The translations under genes were made by a program, and so were the position numbers. Under the pieces are notes generated by a model, which saw only the letters and a list, made by a program, of their open reading frames with translations, was not told where the DNA came from and made no database searches. Positions 53,001-60,046 of a stretch of DNA of 64,000 bases are shown here, piece by piece. Every line of letters starts with the position of its first letter. Position 1 is the first letter of the stretch. This DNA comes from Castor canadensis (lineage: Eukaryota > Chordata > Mammalia > Rodentia > Castoridae): NCBI RefSeq assembly GCF_047511655.1, contig NC_133397.1:122973308-123037307 (forward strand). The letters run 5' to 3'.

Positions 53001-55071
53001 TTACACTGTTGGTGGGAATGTAAACTAGTACAACCACTCTGGAAAAAAATTTGGAGGCTACTCAAAAAGCTAGACATTGATCTACCATTTGATCCAGCAA
53101 TACCACTCTTGGGGATATACCCAAAAGACTGTGACACAGGTTACTCCAGCGGCACCTGCACACCCATGTTTATTGCGGCCCTATTTACAATAGCCAAGTT
53201 ATGGAAACAGCCAAGATGTCCCACCACTGACAATGGATTAAGAAAATGTGGTATTTATACACAATGGAATTTTATACAGCCATGAAGAAGAATGAAATGT
53301 TATCATTCGCTGGTAAATGGATGGAATTGGAGAACATCATTCTGAGTGAGGTTAGCTTGTCCCAAAAGACCAAAACTTGTATGTTCTCCCTCATATGTGG
53401 ACATTAGATCAAGGGCAAACACAACAAGGGGATTGGACTTTGAGCACATGATAAAAGCGAGAGCACACAAGGGAGGGGTGAGGATAGGTAAGACACCCAA
53501 AAAACTAGCTAGCATTTGTTGCCCTTAACGCAGAGAAACTAAAGCAGATACCTTAAAAGCAACTGAGGCCAATAGGAAAAGGGGACCAGGAACTAGAGAA
53601 AAGGTTAGATCAAAAAGAATTAACCTAGAAGGTAACACACACGCACAGGAAATCAATGTGAGTCAATGCCCTGTATAGCTATCCTTATCTCAACCAGCAA
53701 AAACCCTTGTTGCTTCCTATTATTGCTTATACTCTCTCTACAACAAAATTAGAGATAAGGGCAAAATAGTTTCTGCTGGTATTGAGGGGTGGGGGGAGAG
53801 GGAGGGGGTGGAGTGGGTGGTAAGGGAGGGGGTGGGGGCAGGGGGGGAGAAATGACCCAAGCCTTGTATGCACATATAAATAATGAAAGAAAAAAAATAA
53901 ATAAAATAAAGACAAAAAGAAAAAAAAAAAAAAAAAGCAACACAGACATTATCACGTTACCTGCCAGGTGCCATGGAGATGAAACCAGATGATGAAAAAC
54001 GACTATCTGAAGTGCTCTGTTTATGGCAGAGCCTCAACAGAACAAGTTATAGCTGATCATGCATCCAACTCTGCACTTACTGTAGAAACCAGCCAAGTCC
54101 CCCTCGTGCCATGTGCCACTGCTAAGGTTTGGATAGGAAATGTCCCCATGGGCTCACGTGTTGAGGGCTTGGCTCCAGCTGGGGATGCTATTTTGGGAGG
54201 TTCTGGAAACTTTAGGAGGCAGGTTCTTGGGGGTATCTTGTCCATGGCCCCTTCCTGCTTTTCTTTCTGTTTCCTGCACACCATGGGGCGAAGAGCCTCC
54301 TCCACAAACTCCTGTCACTGTGAGGTTCTGCTCACAGAGGGCTCAGAAACACAGTCAAGTGACCATGGACTGAACCATCTGAAACTGTGAGCAAGATAAA
54401 TCTTTCCTCCCTCAAGTTCTTTCTGTCAGGGATATGGTCAGAGCGATGATAAAAACTAATACGCCTACTTCTTTAATGGGAACGGTAAAATTGTTCTTCT
54501 GAGCCAGGGGTGGTGACGCACACCTGTGGTCCCAGCTACTCAGGGGGCAAAAGGAGGGGGACTGCAGCTGAAGTCCAGCCTGGGCAAAGCCTGCATAAGG
54601 ACCCTGTCTGAAAATCCAGTGGTAGAGGGCCCAAGCTCAAATCCCAGCACAACAATAAAAAATCTGACATTTCTATTTTGAAGTCGAGGGTTGCCCTTTC
54701 TATTTCCTTTCTGTACAATTTCCTTTCTTTACAATTGTACTCCTGAAATGAGAGCGTTGTGAGGGCAACTGACTTTGCTGCTCTGCTTCTGCACCTTCAA
54801 CTCCAGCCTCCAGCACCTGGGAGAAACGACACTGCCGTGTGTTAAGTGCTCAGCTGGAGAGCAATGAAGGATCCAGCACTGAAGAGACAGAACCTCCAGG
54901 GGAAAACTCACCTCTCCAAATCTTTCCACGTTTTGTATTTTAGATAAGTTCCCACCAATAGACATGTCATCCAAGCTAGAAAGAATCTTACTAATACTTC
55001 CTTCACTGGATGGTCTATTTTTCAGTTTGGATCGGAAAATGTCTCCTTGGACCCACAACGATGCTTGTTTT
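17001..55071 (-). CDS. CDC14A: CDC14A, C-terminal part (six exons, partial gene; catalytic exons outside window)
   Basis: CDC14A is a dual-specificity protein phosphatase of the Cdc14 family. It removes phosphate from CDK-type Ser-Pro sites and acts at centrosomes, on actin/cell-cortex substrates and at cilia; loss in humans causes deafness and male infertility (family knowledge). What is seen: six minus-strand segments, 54912-55071, 39729-39844, 37494-37541, 35134-35256, 34125-34461 and 17001-17030. Each has AG/GT boundaries and they join in one continuous frame of about 270 codons. The joined tail starts [10 protein letters not shown], runs through a Ser-rich disordered region with many Ser-Pro sites, and ends [13 protein letters not shown]. 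I recognise this as the tail of vertebrate CDC14A, starting roughly 50 residues after the catalytic Cys. The catalytic HCxxGxxR exon was not found and should lie beyond 64000. All copies of mobile elements in the introns avoid the exons. Identification is by memory of the human protein, with very high agreement. Confidence 0.96.
17031..19735. other. CDC14A last intron, 3' part: no repeat recognised
   Basis: Single-copy-looking intron. A short (AG)n is at about 18366-18384. No additional splice-consistent CDC14A exon was found. Confidence 0.4.
19741..20042 (+). mobile_element. Tigger/pogo-type non-autonomous DNA transposon relic
   Basis: The ends form diverged inverted repeats (CAGGTTGGGCATCTCTACTC at the left, reversed GTATAAGGAGTACTCAACTC at the right). 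The interior has CAAAATGCTCCAAGATCCAA, a GACATGATTCCACAAG stretch and ATGTACATGCAAATATTCCA typical of the Tigger7-like MITE pattern. A TA target duplication is plausible. Confidence 0.65.
20268..20462 (+). repeat. MIR element
   Basis: It has ATTGAGGCACAAAGCAGTGA, AACTTGCCCAAGATGACACA and GAATTTGAATCCCTCAAGTG, the MIR core through the 3' half. Confidence 0.85.
20500..21830. other. Intronic AT-rich sequence, no repeat recognised
   Basis: AT-rich, with no distinct family. It includes short poly(A) runs such as 21568-21580. Confidence 0.35.
21835..22090 (+). repeat. Probable L1 3'UTR-end fragment
   Basis: A polypurine GGGAGGGGTAAAAGGAGAGG start, an AATGGGTGGGGGGAGCGAAT segment and a TGCATGGAATTAATGCGATC/CCCCTTGTATTATTAATTC end resemble the 3'UTR order of rodent L1. 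It is diverged, with no coding part. Confidence 0.45.
22095..25960. other. Intronic; only a MIR fragment seen
   Basis: Purine-rich stretches (23.2-24.6 kb, GA-rich) but no gene or young repeat. A MIR 3' fragment at about 24170-24290 is recorded separately. Confidence 0.4.
24170..24290 (+). repeat. MIR 3' fragment
   Basis: The GTTAAATGGATTTC ... CCTGGCACACTGGAGGTGTT ... AATCAGTGG-type end matches the MIR 3' part. Confidence 0.45.
25965..26127 (+). repeat. L1M-type LINE 3' end with A-tail
   Basis: The GATGCTAGTTACTCTGATTT, ATATATCAAAGCATCATACT and AATTACTATGTCAATCAAAA steps, with AATAAAA and an A-run, follow the ancient L1 3'UTR end pattern. Confidence 0.6.
26130..27850. other. Intronic AT-rich sequence, no repeat recognised
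   Basis: Short random open frames; nothing assignable. Confidence 0.35.
27859..27938 (+). repeat. ID-type SINE
   Basis: GGCTGGGGGCATGGCTCAAG, GGTGGAGTGCCTGCCTAGCA and CAGTTCAAGCTCC. CTCAAGTGGT lineage. Confidence 0.85.
28411..28492 (+). repeat. ID-type SINE
   Basis: A GACTGGAGGTGTGGCTCAAG head and GAGTTCAAACTCCAGCACTA B-box are present; the body is slightly diverged. Confidence 0.85.
28500..29250. other. Intronic, nothing recognised
   Basis: Unique-looking sequence; overlapping short frames on both strands, no splice-consistent coding. Confidence 0.35.
29259..29342 (-). repeat. ID SINE, canonical type (minus)
   Basis: GGCACTGGGGATTGAACCCA, GACCTCATGCATGCTAGGCA and TACCATTGAGCTACATCCCA. 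This is the standard rodent ID with an intact A-box (TAGCTCAATGGTA), distinct from the CTCAAGTGGT copies. Confidence 0.85.
29698..30021 (-). repeat. Composite SINE, B1-B1-ID trimer (minus)
   Basis: A reverse ID (GGGGTTTGAACTCAGAGCCT) is followed by two reverse B1-like modules, the first with GCTGGGATGACAGGTGCACA and the second with CAGGCTGGCCTTGAACGAGG. This is the best-preserved trimer in the window. Confidence 0.85.
30445..30765 (+). repeat. Possible MIR, interrupted
   Basis: CCTGTGCAGAACACTCACGT near 30450 and CCCATTTTACTAGGGCTCAG near 30670 are both MIR-like and in order, with unrelated sequence between them. Confidence 0.4.
30770..34000. other. Intronic, largely unassigned
   Basis: No gene seen. 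It includes a G-rich tract at 31300-31330 and an AC-rich stretch at about 32970-33010. One overlapping purine-rich stretch at 33885-33925. Confidence 0.35.
34008..34461 (-). CDS. CDC14A: CDC14A alternative terminal exon (read-through C-terminus)
   Basis: If the GTAAGT donor at 34119-34124 is not used, the frame stays open for 38 more codons. They start VSPQTPPF, pass [19 protein letters not shown] and end [10 protein letters not shown] before TGA at 34008-34010. Replacing the last 9 residues of the 594-residue human form with 38 gives 623. That is the length I recall for the second human CDC14A isoform, so the extension is probably a genuine conserved alternative end and not random intron. 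The extension is Pro-rich with a short Cys pair (CNFC). A poly(A) signal for this form was not pinned down. Confidence 0.8.
34125..34461 (-). CDS. CDC14A: CDC14A penultimate large coding exon
   Basis: This 337-nt exon has acceptor TTTTCCATCCAG right of 34461 and donor GTAAGT at 34119-34124. Its 112 codons begin [20 protein letters not shown] and end [18 protein letters not shown] in phase 0. The segment is Ser/Asn-rich, has SP sites (ASPF, GSPQSP, LSPKSE) and no predicted globular fold. It is the best-conserved fingerprint of the CDC14A tail in this window. The donor can be used, to reach the final exon at 17030, or ignored, which opens a 38-codon extension ending at 34008 (separate entry). 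Confidence 0.96.
34462..35133 (-). other. CDC14A short intron (672 bp)
   Basis: It lies between the exons 35134-35256 and 34125-34461. GT/AG boundaries are present; no repeat recognised. Confidence 0.8.
35134..35256 (-). CDS. CDC14A: CDC14A Ser/Thr-Pro-rich coding exon
   Basis: This 123-nt exon has a TTTTTCTCCCCAAAG acceptor right of 35256 and a GTAC donor at 35130-35133. Forty codons read [20 protein letters not shown] and continue [21 protein letters not shown], with flanking phase-2 split codons. It is a low-complexity basic/serine segment with several SP/TP sites, consistent with the disordered Cdc14 tail. Two alternative open frames overlap it on the same strand, but only this frame keeps phase with both neighbouring exons and matches the family. 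As with the 48-nt exon, skipping it would preserve frame. Confidence 0.93.
35330..35565 (+). repeat. MIR-like element
   Basis: CACTGCTGGGCGCTGTGCAG, ACCAAGGAAAATTTCCTCAT and a GTTGCCAAGTGGCAGAGTTG/GGATCC block follow the MIR order. Confidence 0.6.
35600..36580 (+). repeat. L2-like LINE fragments
   Basis: The 36400-36580 stretch carries the L2 3' pattern (CTTCCCAAGCAGAG..., CCCCATTAGACAGGCAAAGA, CTAGTGCTGGGTGAGATGCT). The upstream part, 35600-36010, is similarly pyrimidine-rich but weaker. Small open frames here are not coding. Confidence 0.5.
37288..37384 (+). repeat. ID SINE, canonical type
   Basis: GGGGAATGTAGCTCAGTGGT, GCTTGCTTAGCATGAGCAAG and TGGGTTCGATTCCCAGCACC with a long A-run; intact A and B boxes, so it is a young copy. 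Confidence 0.9.
37494..37541 (-). CDS. CDC14A: CDC14A 48-nt microexon
   Basis: The acceptor is TTTGGTTTCTGCAG immediately right of 37541 and the donor is GTATGG at 37488-37493. One base completes an Arg codon; it then reads [15 protein letters not shown] plus two bases. Length is 48 nt and both ends are in phase 2, so skipping it would keep the frame. It matches the human RSDDTKGHPRAVSQPF segment closely. It is too short for ORF callers and was found by walking the splice phases from the neighbouring exons. Confidence 0.93.
37838..38045 (+). repeat. B1-ID dimer SINE
   Basis: B1 part (GGTGGCTCACGCCTGTAATC, AGGAGGATC), a middle A-run, then the ID part (CTGCCTAGCAAGTAGGAAGG, GGGTTCAAACCCTAGTACCA) and a final A-run. 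Confidence 0.85.
38225..38311 (+). repeat. ID SINE, canonical type
   Basis: GATGTAGCTCAGTGGTAAAG, GCTTAGCATGCCTAAGGCCC and GGGTTCAGGTCCTAACACTG with an A-tail. Confidence 0.85.
38320..39480. other. CDC14A intron, nothing recognised
   Basis: Unique-looking intron sequence with a T-run at about 39039-39050; no gene. Confidence 0.4.
39494..39572 (+). repeat. ID-type SINE
   Basis: GGCTGGAGGTGTGGCTCGAG, AGAGCGCCTACCTAGGAAGC and GAGTTCAAACCCCAGTGCCA. It ends about 150 bp from the exon at 39729. Confidence 0.85.
39729..39844 (-). CDS. CDC14A: CDC14A coding exon with acidic cluster and [15 protein letters not shown] motif
   Basis: This 116-nt exon has acceptor TTTTTCTCCAG just right of 39844 and donor GTACAT at 39723-39728. 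It reads [20 protein letters not shown] and then a basic LRALKSQRQ segment, ending CAL plus two bases (phase 2). The acidic run followed by [15 protein letters not shown] is diagnostic of the CDC14A tail. It appears one residue longer than human in the acidic run (from memory). The upstream intron (39845-54911, about 15 kb) contains a full-length L1 and a split LTR; the downstream intron (37542-39728) holds two ID elements, a B1-ID dimer and an ID monomer. Confidence 0.95.
40568..40582. repeat. Short AG microsatellite
   Basis: Perfect (AG)7-8. Confidence 0.8.
40879..41168 (+). repeat. Composite SINE, B1-B1-ID trimer
   Basis: B1-like (GCTGGGCACCAGTGTCTCAT), second B1-like (GCTGGGCGTGGTGGCATGGC), then ID (GACACGGCTCAAGCAGTAGA, GAGTTCAAACCCCAGCTG) with an AAATAAAT tail. 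Confidence 0.85.
41255..41276. repeat. GT microsatellite
   Basis: Perfect (GT)11. Confidence 0.9.
41280..42790. other. CDC14A intron, nothing recognised
   Basis: No gene, only random open frames; a CT-rich stretch lies at 42680-42715. Confidence 0.4.
42798..42910 (+). repeat. B1-type SINE monomer
   Basis: GCCAGGCGTGGGGATGCACA, CCTGTAATCCCAACACTCAG and a GAGTTCAAAGCCAGGCAGGG segment; a single B1 with A-rich tail. Confidence 0.85.
43329..43402 (+). repeat. ID-type SINE
   Basis: GGCTGGAGGAGTGGCTCAAG and GAGTTCAAACCCCAGAAGCA; shorter body, same lineage. Confidence 0.8.
43521..43733 (+). repeat. B1-ID dimer SINE
   Basis: B1-like half (TCCTGTCATCTCAGCTACTC), then the ID half with GGGCTGTGGCTCAAACAGTA and GTCCTGAGTTCAAACCCAAG and an A-rich end. 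Confidence 0.8.
44525..44692 (+). mobile_element. MLT1-type LTR, left part (split by L1)
   Basis: TGTGATGGTATCCACC ... CACAAGGTGATGGTACTAAG ... GAATTAGTGTCCTTAT matches the 5' half of MLT1-type LTRs. It continues at 45350 after the L1. Confidence 0.65.
44693..45348 (+). mobile_element. Young 5'-truncated L1 (3' end only)
   Basis: About 650 bp, near identical (roughly 95% by eye) to 53262-53934 of the full-length L1. It carries the last codons of ORF2 (stop TAG at 44841), a G-rich polypurine tract at 45222-45290 and an A-tail. It interrupts an MLT1-type LTR. No clear target-site duplication was seen. Confidence 0.9.
45350..45545 (+). mobile_element. MLT1-type LTR, right part
   Basis: CACTATGTGAAGACACAGAG, a CACTGAATCTGCCAGTGC segment, CCTCCAGAAACTATGAGAAA and TAAACTTCTGTGC followed by TTATGGTGTTTTCTAATA complete the LTR started at 44525. 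Confidence 0.7.
45604..45791 (+). repeat. B1-ID dimer SINE (ID part shortened)
   Basis: B1 part (ACACACCTGCAATCCTGTGC), then ID with an internal gap (GGAGTGGCTCAAGGTGAAGG, GAGTTCAAGCTCCAATACCA) and an A-run. Confidence 0.8.
45800..46870. other. CDC14A intron, nothing recognised
   Basis: Unique-looking sequence; open frames of 60-90 codons only. Confidence 0.4.
46871..46882 (+). repeat. L1 target-site duplication, left copy
   Basis: AAGCAACACAGA, identical to 53935-53946. It marks the 5' end of the L1 as complete. Confidence 0.9.
46883..48390 (+). promoter_or_regulatory. L1 5'UTR with internal promoter
   Basis: GC-rich untranslated region with an AAGATGGCGG YY1-type site near its first base and three copies of CTGTAAATAAAC (47320, 47331 and 47482). 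The second half (48000-48300) is T-rich. By analogy with human and mouse L1 it should hold sense and possibly antisense promoter activity. Confidence 0.65.
48391..49678 (+). pseudogene. L1 ORF1 (RNA-binding chaperone), frameshifted
   Basis: ORF1 of L1 encodes the trimeric nucleic-acid chaperone. It starts ATG at 48391; the first ~200 codons are Lys/Glu/Gln-rich coiled coil. The frame shifts by one near 48980-49010, where the RRM-like domain begins, and an in-frame TGA follows at 49187. The C-terminal domain resumes with [20 protein letters not shown] and AKLSFKIDG, and ends at 49678, overlapping ORF2's start. The frame changes and stop make it nonfunctional. Confidence 0.85.
49645..53407 (+). 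pseudogene. L1 ORF2 (endonuclease-reverse transcriptase), disrupted
   Basis: Apurinic-type endonuclease is intact to about 50577, with the [23 protein letters not shown] and [11 protein letters not shown] motifs. The frame then breaks near 50577 and changes at least three times (50577-50843, 51120-51414 region, 51720-51839). RT blocks seen: [55 protein letters not shown] and [15 protein letters not shown]. The FADD block is absent, removed by a deletion at about 51690. The C-terminal Cys domain is frameshifted at about 53000. Stop at 53405-53407. Confidence 0.9.
53785..53850 (+). repeat. G-rich polypurine tract in L1 3'UTR
   Basis: GGGGTGGGGGGAGAGGGAGG-type run with many G-triplets, present in the same place in the L1 fragment at 44693. 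G-quadruplex potential is known for L1 3'UTRs. Confidence 0.8.
53935..53946 (+). repeat. L1 target-site duplication, right copy
   Basis: AAGCAACACAGA directly after the L1 A-tail. Confidence 0.9.
54127..54462 (+). mobile_element. Solo LTR relic, MaLR-like
   Basis: TTTGGATAGGAAATGTCCCC, ATTTTGGGAGGTTCTGGAAA, CTTGTCCATGGCCCCTTCCT, GACCATGGACTGAACCATCT and AACTGTGAGCAAGATAAATC are in the order of MST/MT-type MaLR LTRs, ending ACTAATAC. It is solo, with no internal gene region. Confidence 0.6.
54502..54662 (+). repeat. B1-ID dimer SINE, ID part deleted 5'
   Basis: B1 part (GGGGTGGTGACGCACACCTG) followed by a short ID-like end (CCAGTGGTAGAGGGCCCAAG, CTCAAATCCCAGCACAACAA). Confidence 0.75.
54912..55071 (-). 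CDS. CDC14A: CDC14A coding exon following the catalytic domain
   Basis: This 160-nt exon has a polypyrimidine-AG acceptor just right of 55071 and a GTGAGT donor at 54906-54911. Its first base completes a codon from the upstream exon; 53 codons follow, beginning [10 protein letters not shown] and ending NVERFGE. It holds the end of the helix after the phosphatase domain and a leucine-rich stretch ([17 protein letters not shown]). That stretch lies where a nuclear export signal has been described in human CDC14A, around residues 350-367. The sequence differs from human at only a few positions that I can recall (for example SISKILSSL for SINKILSGL). It ends in phase 0 and joins the exon at 39844. 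Confidence 0.96.
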
Positions 55072-55079
55072 CTGTCAAA

Positions 55080-55555
55080 AAGAAAAAAATAATCTTTACA
55101 ATAAACTACTATCATCTCCTCAAAACCATCATTTCTTAAAAATATAAGCAAAAAACCTTATACATTAGATTAGGAAGGTTATGAATCTTAGAATACAGAA
55201 AAAAAAATCTTTCAAAATCCAAAATAAATTTGAATCCAACGTTAAACACAAATAGCCATCTTCCAATATGTGTCTGTGAATTTTGTGAGAATTATCTATT
55301 GAGGTTCTCAGTATGCAGACTGTGTCTATTTGTCTGTTAAGTGTGAATTTGAAATCTCTAAGACACTGCCATTGGATATGCAGATTTAGCGCAGCTATTT
55401 TGCTGGGGTGAGCTAGGCTTGAAAACTTAGATGAAAGCACTTGACCTCCACAGCTGTCAGAACTGGGTCTCTTAGTAGGTGGGGATGCCAAGCACCTACT
55501 CTGGGGGGCCCTGAAAAACCCTCAACCAGAACATTAGGGACGCAGGCTTACATCT
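55080..55555. other. CDC14A upstream intron, nothing recognised
   Basis: AT-rich intron immediately upstream of the 55071 acceptor; no exon. Confidence 0.5.
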
Positions 55556-55560
55556 TCAGG

Positions 55561-55752
55561 GGTTTTTTTTTTGTGGGGGGTTGGTGGTTGAGGGCTTGAA
55601 CTCGGGGCCTTCACCTTGAGCCACTCCACCAGCTCCATTTTTGTGATGGGTTTTTTCGAGATAGGGTTGAGAGCTGGCTTTGAACCGTGATCCTCCTGAT
55701 CTCTGCCTCCTGAGTAGCTAGGATTACAGGTGTGAGTCACCATGCCTGGCTC
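55561..55752 (-). repeat. B1-ID dimer SINE (minus)
   Basis: T-run, reverse ID (GGGCTTGAACTCGGGGCCTT, with an internal gap), then reverse B1 (TCTGCCTCCTGAGTAGCTAG, GGATTACAGGTGTGAGTCAC). Confidence 0.85.
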
Positions 55753-56300
55753 AATTAGACATTTTGGACGGAGAAAAGCATGTGTCTGAAGTGCATCTAA
55801 AAGCTTCCTTTTATTCAAGAAGGCACAATTGTACTGCTTTCAAGGTGTTCAGAAAATAACTTATAACACGTAAGCAAAATAACCATTGAGAGCTTCTATT
55901 TTTGATAGTGTCAACATCATACATTTCTTGGAAGATAAATTACACCACAGAACAGTGTTCGTTCTGTTGTGTGCCACACATATAGAGAAATCAGCTTACA
56001 GACACCGTGGTGCGTCGTGAAGAAACGACAGCATGTCAAGGAGATACCACCGGTAAGAGACGGGTTCCACACTTGCTCTCAAAGGTTGTATGTATCATCC
56101 GTGTGTCACATAGAACTCAGGTTTACAGCACAAGGAGAAAAGCAGTAGTTAAAAAACAAAAACCCCTAAATGTTTCACAGGATGTCAGATAGTGACCCAT
56201 CTCCCCTTTTAAACAAAGTTTATTCACAAATCAGAATGGTAGCATTTGTTAGCATTTATGGTTAAATACTGTTGAAAGTCTTGAGGCATGAGTTCCCTTT

Positions 56301-56382
56301 CTTTGTGGTGTGAGGGATTTGAACTCAGGGCCTCACACTTGCTGGGCAGACACTGTACCACCTGAGCCACTCCACCAGCCTG
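56301..56382 (-). repeat. ID-type SINE (minus)
   Basis: GGATTTGAACTCAGGGCCTC, ACACTTGCTGGGCAGACACT and TGAGCCACTCCACCAGCC. Confidence 0.85.
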
Positions 56383-56928
56383 AGAATAAATTAACCTGTG
56401 AGCCACAGGACCATTGCACATGCTTAGTCCCTCCCCCCGTGCACAGGTAGGTAATCATCCTGCAAAAACACACTGTGGAGAAGATACAAAAGTGCTTGTA
56501 GAAACACCTTCTATAATAGGAAAATATCGGAGATACCCTGCTAGCAAAACAGCTTTTTAGATTATAGTAGACTCATTCTGTGAGTTACGACATAGCTGCT
56601 AAAAAGCCTGTGACAGACCTACCTGTGGTAGCAGGAAAGAGTGGCTATGAACTAAAGCATTAATGAGTGACAACGTGGAAAGTGTGGTAAAAGGAGAAAA
56701 GGTTCCAACGTTAACAAAAAATTCACAGTTTCTAGAACACCCAGGGAAATATTAGTTACTTCTGAGAATGGTCATAAAAGAAGCGTTCGCTTTCTACTAC
56801 AGTCTACACTGTTTAACTTAAAAAAAAAAATACGTCATTCACTTTTTAAATAAAAAAACAAACAAAGATCAAGGCAGGTAAGCTAGACAAGTATAAAAAA
56901 GAACCTCTAAAGAGATAAGAGATGGCAA

Positions 56929-57017
56929 AGGGCTGGTGGGGTGGCTCAAGTGGTAAAGCATCTGCCTACCAAGCATAAGGCCCTGAGTTCAAATCCTAGT
57001 ACTGCCAAAAAAAAAAA
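56929..57017 (+). repeat. ID-type SINE
   Basis: GGCTGGTGGGGTGGCTCAAG, CTGCCTACCAAGCATAAGGC and GAGTTCAAATCCTAGTACTG with an A-run. Confidence 0.85.
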
Positions 57018-57019
57018 CT

Positions 57020-59600
57020 AACAGCATTTGTAATATCATTCTAAAATTTAAACTAGTTTAAATTAACTTAGGAAACTTCTAGTATATTTCCAACATGTTA
57101 AGTAGTTTTTAAAATCTTCTGAGTTTTTAAAAAATATGAGTAAAACTGAAATTCCAGAAATCTCTCCACAGCGGTTCACTAGCGAGTGAAGCAGTCTTCT
57201 GCCTTCTGTTGCAGCAGAAGTTACTTCTTGGGGCTGGAGTTGCATTTCCTGAGCTTTGGCTGGGTAATTGATGAGGTTAGCATACCCGAGTCCCAGTTCA
57301 TTTTTCTATGCCAACTGTAAAAATACGGATTTAAAACAAACTCTTAACATTTCGTTCTTTTGTACAATATTTATGAAATAAATATTTCTTGTTTTCACTT
57401 TTATTCCTCCAGCCTTTCTACTTCACGCCAACATGTTACTAACTAAATTAACACATCCTCTGAAAATACGTCCCTGATCTGATGCTCAAATCTTACGACT
57501 TCAAACAGCAGTAAAAAAAAAAAATAGCAGAGTCCCTGAGAGAGACAGAGCAGATCCAAGACAGCTGCTAAATTCTAACGCGAATGTCTAAGAGCTATTG
57601 TGACAACAGAGGCTCAGCTTTGTCACCAATGCTGAGAAATCCAGACAAAAGAAACGCAGAGAAAGGAGAGGGACATAAGTACAAAGACCCAGTCCTTGTC
57701 CCCAAGATGTTCCCAGTTCAGGATGAGAAAGGCAAATGACTGAAATGCAGAGTACGAAGCCCTGTGATAAAGAGTCACAGAGGACCCCAGTGGAACCGAA
57801 CCCAGCTCAAACTGAAGGCACCGGAAACTGCCCGGGAATCCAGAACGACAGCTGTGTACTTGACAATGGACCGCATCTATGTAGACAGTCCCGTAAGATT
57901 TCAATCTTATGGAGCTGAAATTTCCTACTGCCTAGTGACGTGGGAGCCACAGCGGTATCACAGCACAACACGTTTGTGCAATTCTACTGTAAACGAACCT
58001 ACTGTGGGAGGATGGCACCCAAGTCCTGTACAGTACGCAACACTTGACAACAGATGACTTATTTAAAATCCTCCACTCTACAACGCTCTGCCATATTATG
58101 CCGACGGCAGCCTCGTACATCTCATTCACCCTGTCTCTTCCAGAGGCCGTGTTAAGTGATTGACTCCACGATCTCAGTTTGTATGAGGATGCTCTATCAT
58201 GTTCCCAAGTCAACAGAATCACCTAGGACACATCTCTCCAACCATATCCCTGTCTGTAAGCAATGCATGACCGTTTCTAGAAAAATAATCAAAAAGGAGC
58301 CAGCAAAGAAAACACTGTGCCTAGGCTGGAGCCGCAGTGATCTCAAAGAACACAGCACGTTTAGGGAGTGGGTTATTTAATTTGCAGAAGCAGAAGACCT
58401 TAGAGAAGCAGGTGATGGACACAGCTCAAGCTCCTCGTGGGCCCTGGGTGCCAGGCTAGGAAATCGCAATGTGACAGCCAAAATAAAGGGAAGATCCTGA
58501 GAGGGTCTATAGGAATAAAAGTCATGAATGGGAACAGAGGCAGAGAAAAGGACCTGAGAAGCTAAGTGAAAAAAAAAAAATCTGATTCCAAAATAAGTTA
58601 TGAAATGAAAAGTCTGATACTGCCACCAGCCTTAAGGTGAAAATTGCAAAGTGACAACTTTCACTTGCTTGGTTTAAAAGACTCAATCTGTCCCCTCTCT
58701 GGAAAGACTTGATTTGATCCTGAATATTAAAGCTGCAGAAGGTGTCAGAGCCGATCTGAGTGTTGCTAAGTGATTCGGAGTGCAAATGCCTCCTAAGAAA
58801 GCCACCCTCCATGCGAGCGCCTCCTCACCACCCGGGCTTTCATTGCGGTGTCTGATACTGCTTAAAAGCCCCGTCTCAAACAAGAGAGGGAAAACTGTAT
58901 TTTTAAGTATTTAGCATTTAAACTCAAAATCTAGGGTTCTGACACATCCATGAAAACAAACCATCCGATGAGGTGGTGCGTTTTCTAAGACAGATGAAAT
59001 GATGACCCTCTGCTCACAGCTTATGTGCTCTGAAGTGACGGGAGACCTTCGTCTTGACTCTGGTCAGGTGTGGGCAAGCCAAGTGTGGGAAATAAGAAAA
59101 AGAACTAAGTCACTTGGCTTTGTCACGCATCAATTTGTCATTGGTTCTGACTTCATACCTCTCTGAGAATATCTGATTTTAATGGTTTGCTGATGAAACA
59201 CAAGCCAGTTTCACATTGATAAATATTTCGGGTTTTGAGTCCATAACACAACAGAAGTCACTGTTTGCGCACCTGCTTGCTGCTGACTGGTTCTCCCTCG
59301 CATCCTTAAGTCCGTGCCAACCCTCTCTGACACCAGCCCAATTCTTCACTTTATTGCTCCTGAAATGTTCTTCCCAGGATGATCCCACCAAATGTCCATC
59401 CAAAGCCACCATTTGGTCATTTTGGGAAACCAGCCCATGTTCTAACTTAGCCCAGGCCTACTCTTTCCCATGTGCCTCCTACCCACCAACCCATGCCTAT
59501 TATGACACAGAGGTAGCTCCTGGCTTTAAGAATTGACTATTGTAACAGTTAAGTGAATATCAGAGAAAACAGATCAGAAGCCAACACAAGAGATGGAGAT
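57020..59600. other. CDC14A upstream intron, nothing recognised
   Basis: Unique-looking sequence with short open frames and no catalytic-domain motif (no HCKAGLGRTG, no CRPGSIIGPQQ on the minus strand). Confidence 0.45.
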
Positions 59601-59621
59601 GGGAAGGAGACAGAGAATCAG

Positions 59622-59709
59622 GGAGCAAAATGGTTTAAGTGGTAGAGCAACTGCCTAGCAAGCATGAGGTCCTGAGTTCAAATCCCAATACCACCAAAAA
59701 AAAAAAAAA
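59622..59709 (+). repeat. ID-type SINE
   Basis: AAATGGTTTAAGTGGTAGAG, CTGCCTAGCAAGCATGAGGT and GAGTTCAAATCCCAATACCA with an A-run. Confidence 0.85.
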
Positions 59710-60046
59710 GAAAGTACTCAGTACTCAGGGAGTCCTGCAAAGACTTAGGAGGAAGCCATTTAGGAAAAGAATTTTGGAAAGTATGGGAGAAGCCTCTTGA
59801 TTCTGAAATACACAACAAAGTAAAACTAGAAGGGAAAAAATGAGTCAGGGAATTCCTAAAAAGATCCCAGCGACTAAATCTGGTTTTAGACATGGACTGT
59901 CATAATTAAGTGTTAGATCGTTGTTGTGCCATGCCAAAATGCAAGCTTTCTACTAAACCTAACATCCCACTGCTCTCAATGCTTTTCCCACCTTTAACCT
60001 TTTTCTGTGCTTTTATTCAGAGCCCAGGAAGCTAAACAAAACCATT

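Larger units (their letters stand above)
46883..53934 (+). mobile_element. Full-length L1 retrotransposon, defective, antisense to CDC14A
   Basis: About 7.05 kb flanked by a perfect 12-bp duplication. Order: a 1.5-kb GC-rich 5'UTR beginning at a CCAAGATGGCGGC (YY1-type site, as in human L1), ORF1 from 48391, ORF2 from 49645 to TAG at 53405-53407, a 3'UTR with G-rich tract and a terminal A-tail. Both ORFs are disrupted: several frameshifts, and a small deletion around 51690 that removes the reverse-transcriptase FADD block. It lies in the 15-kb CDC14A intron, opposite in strand. Full length with clean ends implies fairly recent arrival, but it cannot encode working enzyme now. Confidence 0.95.
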
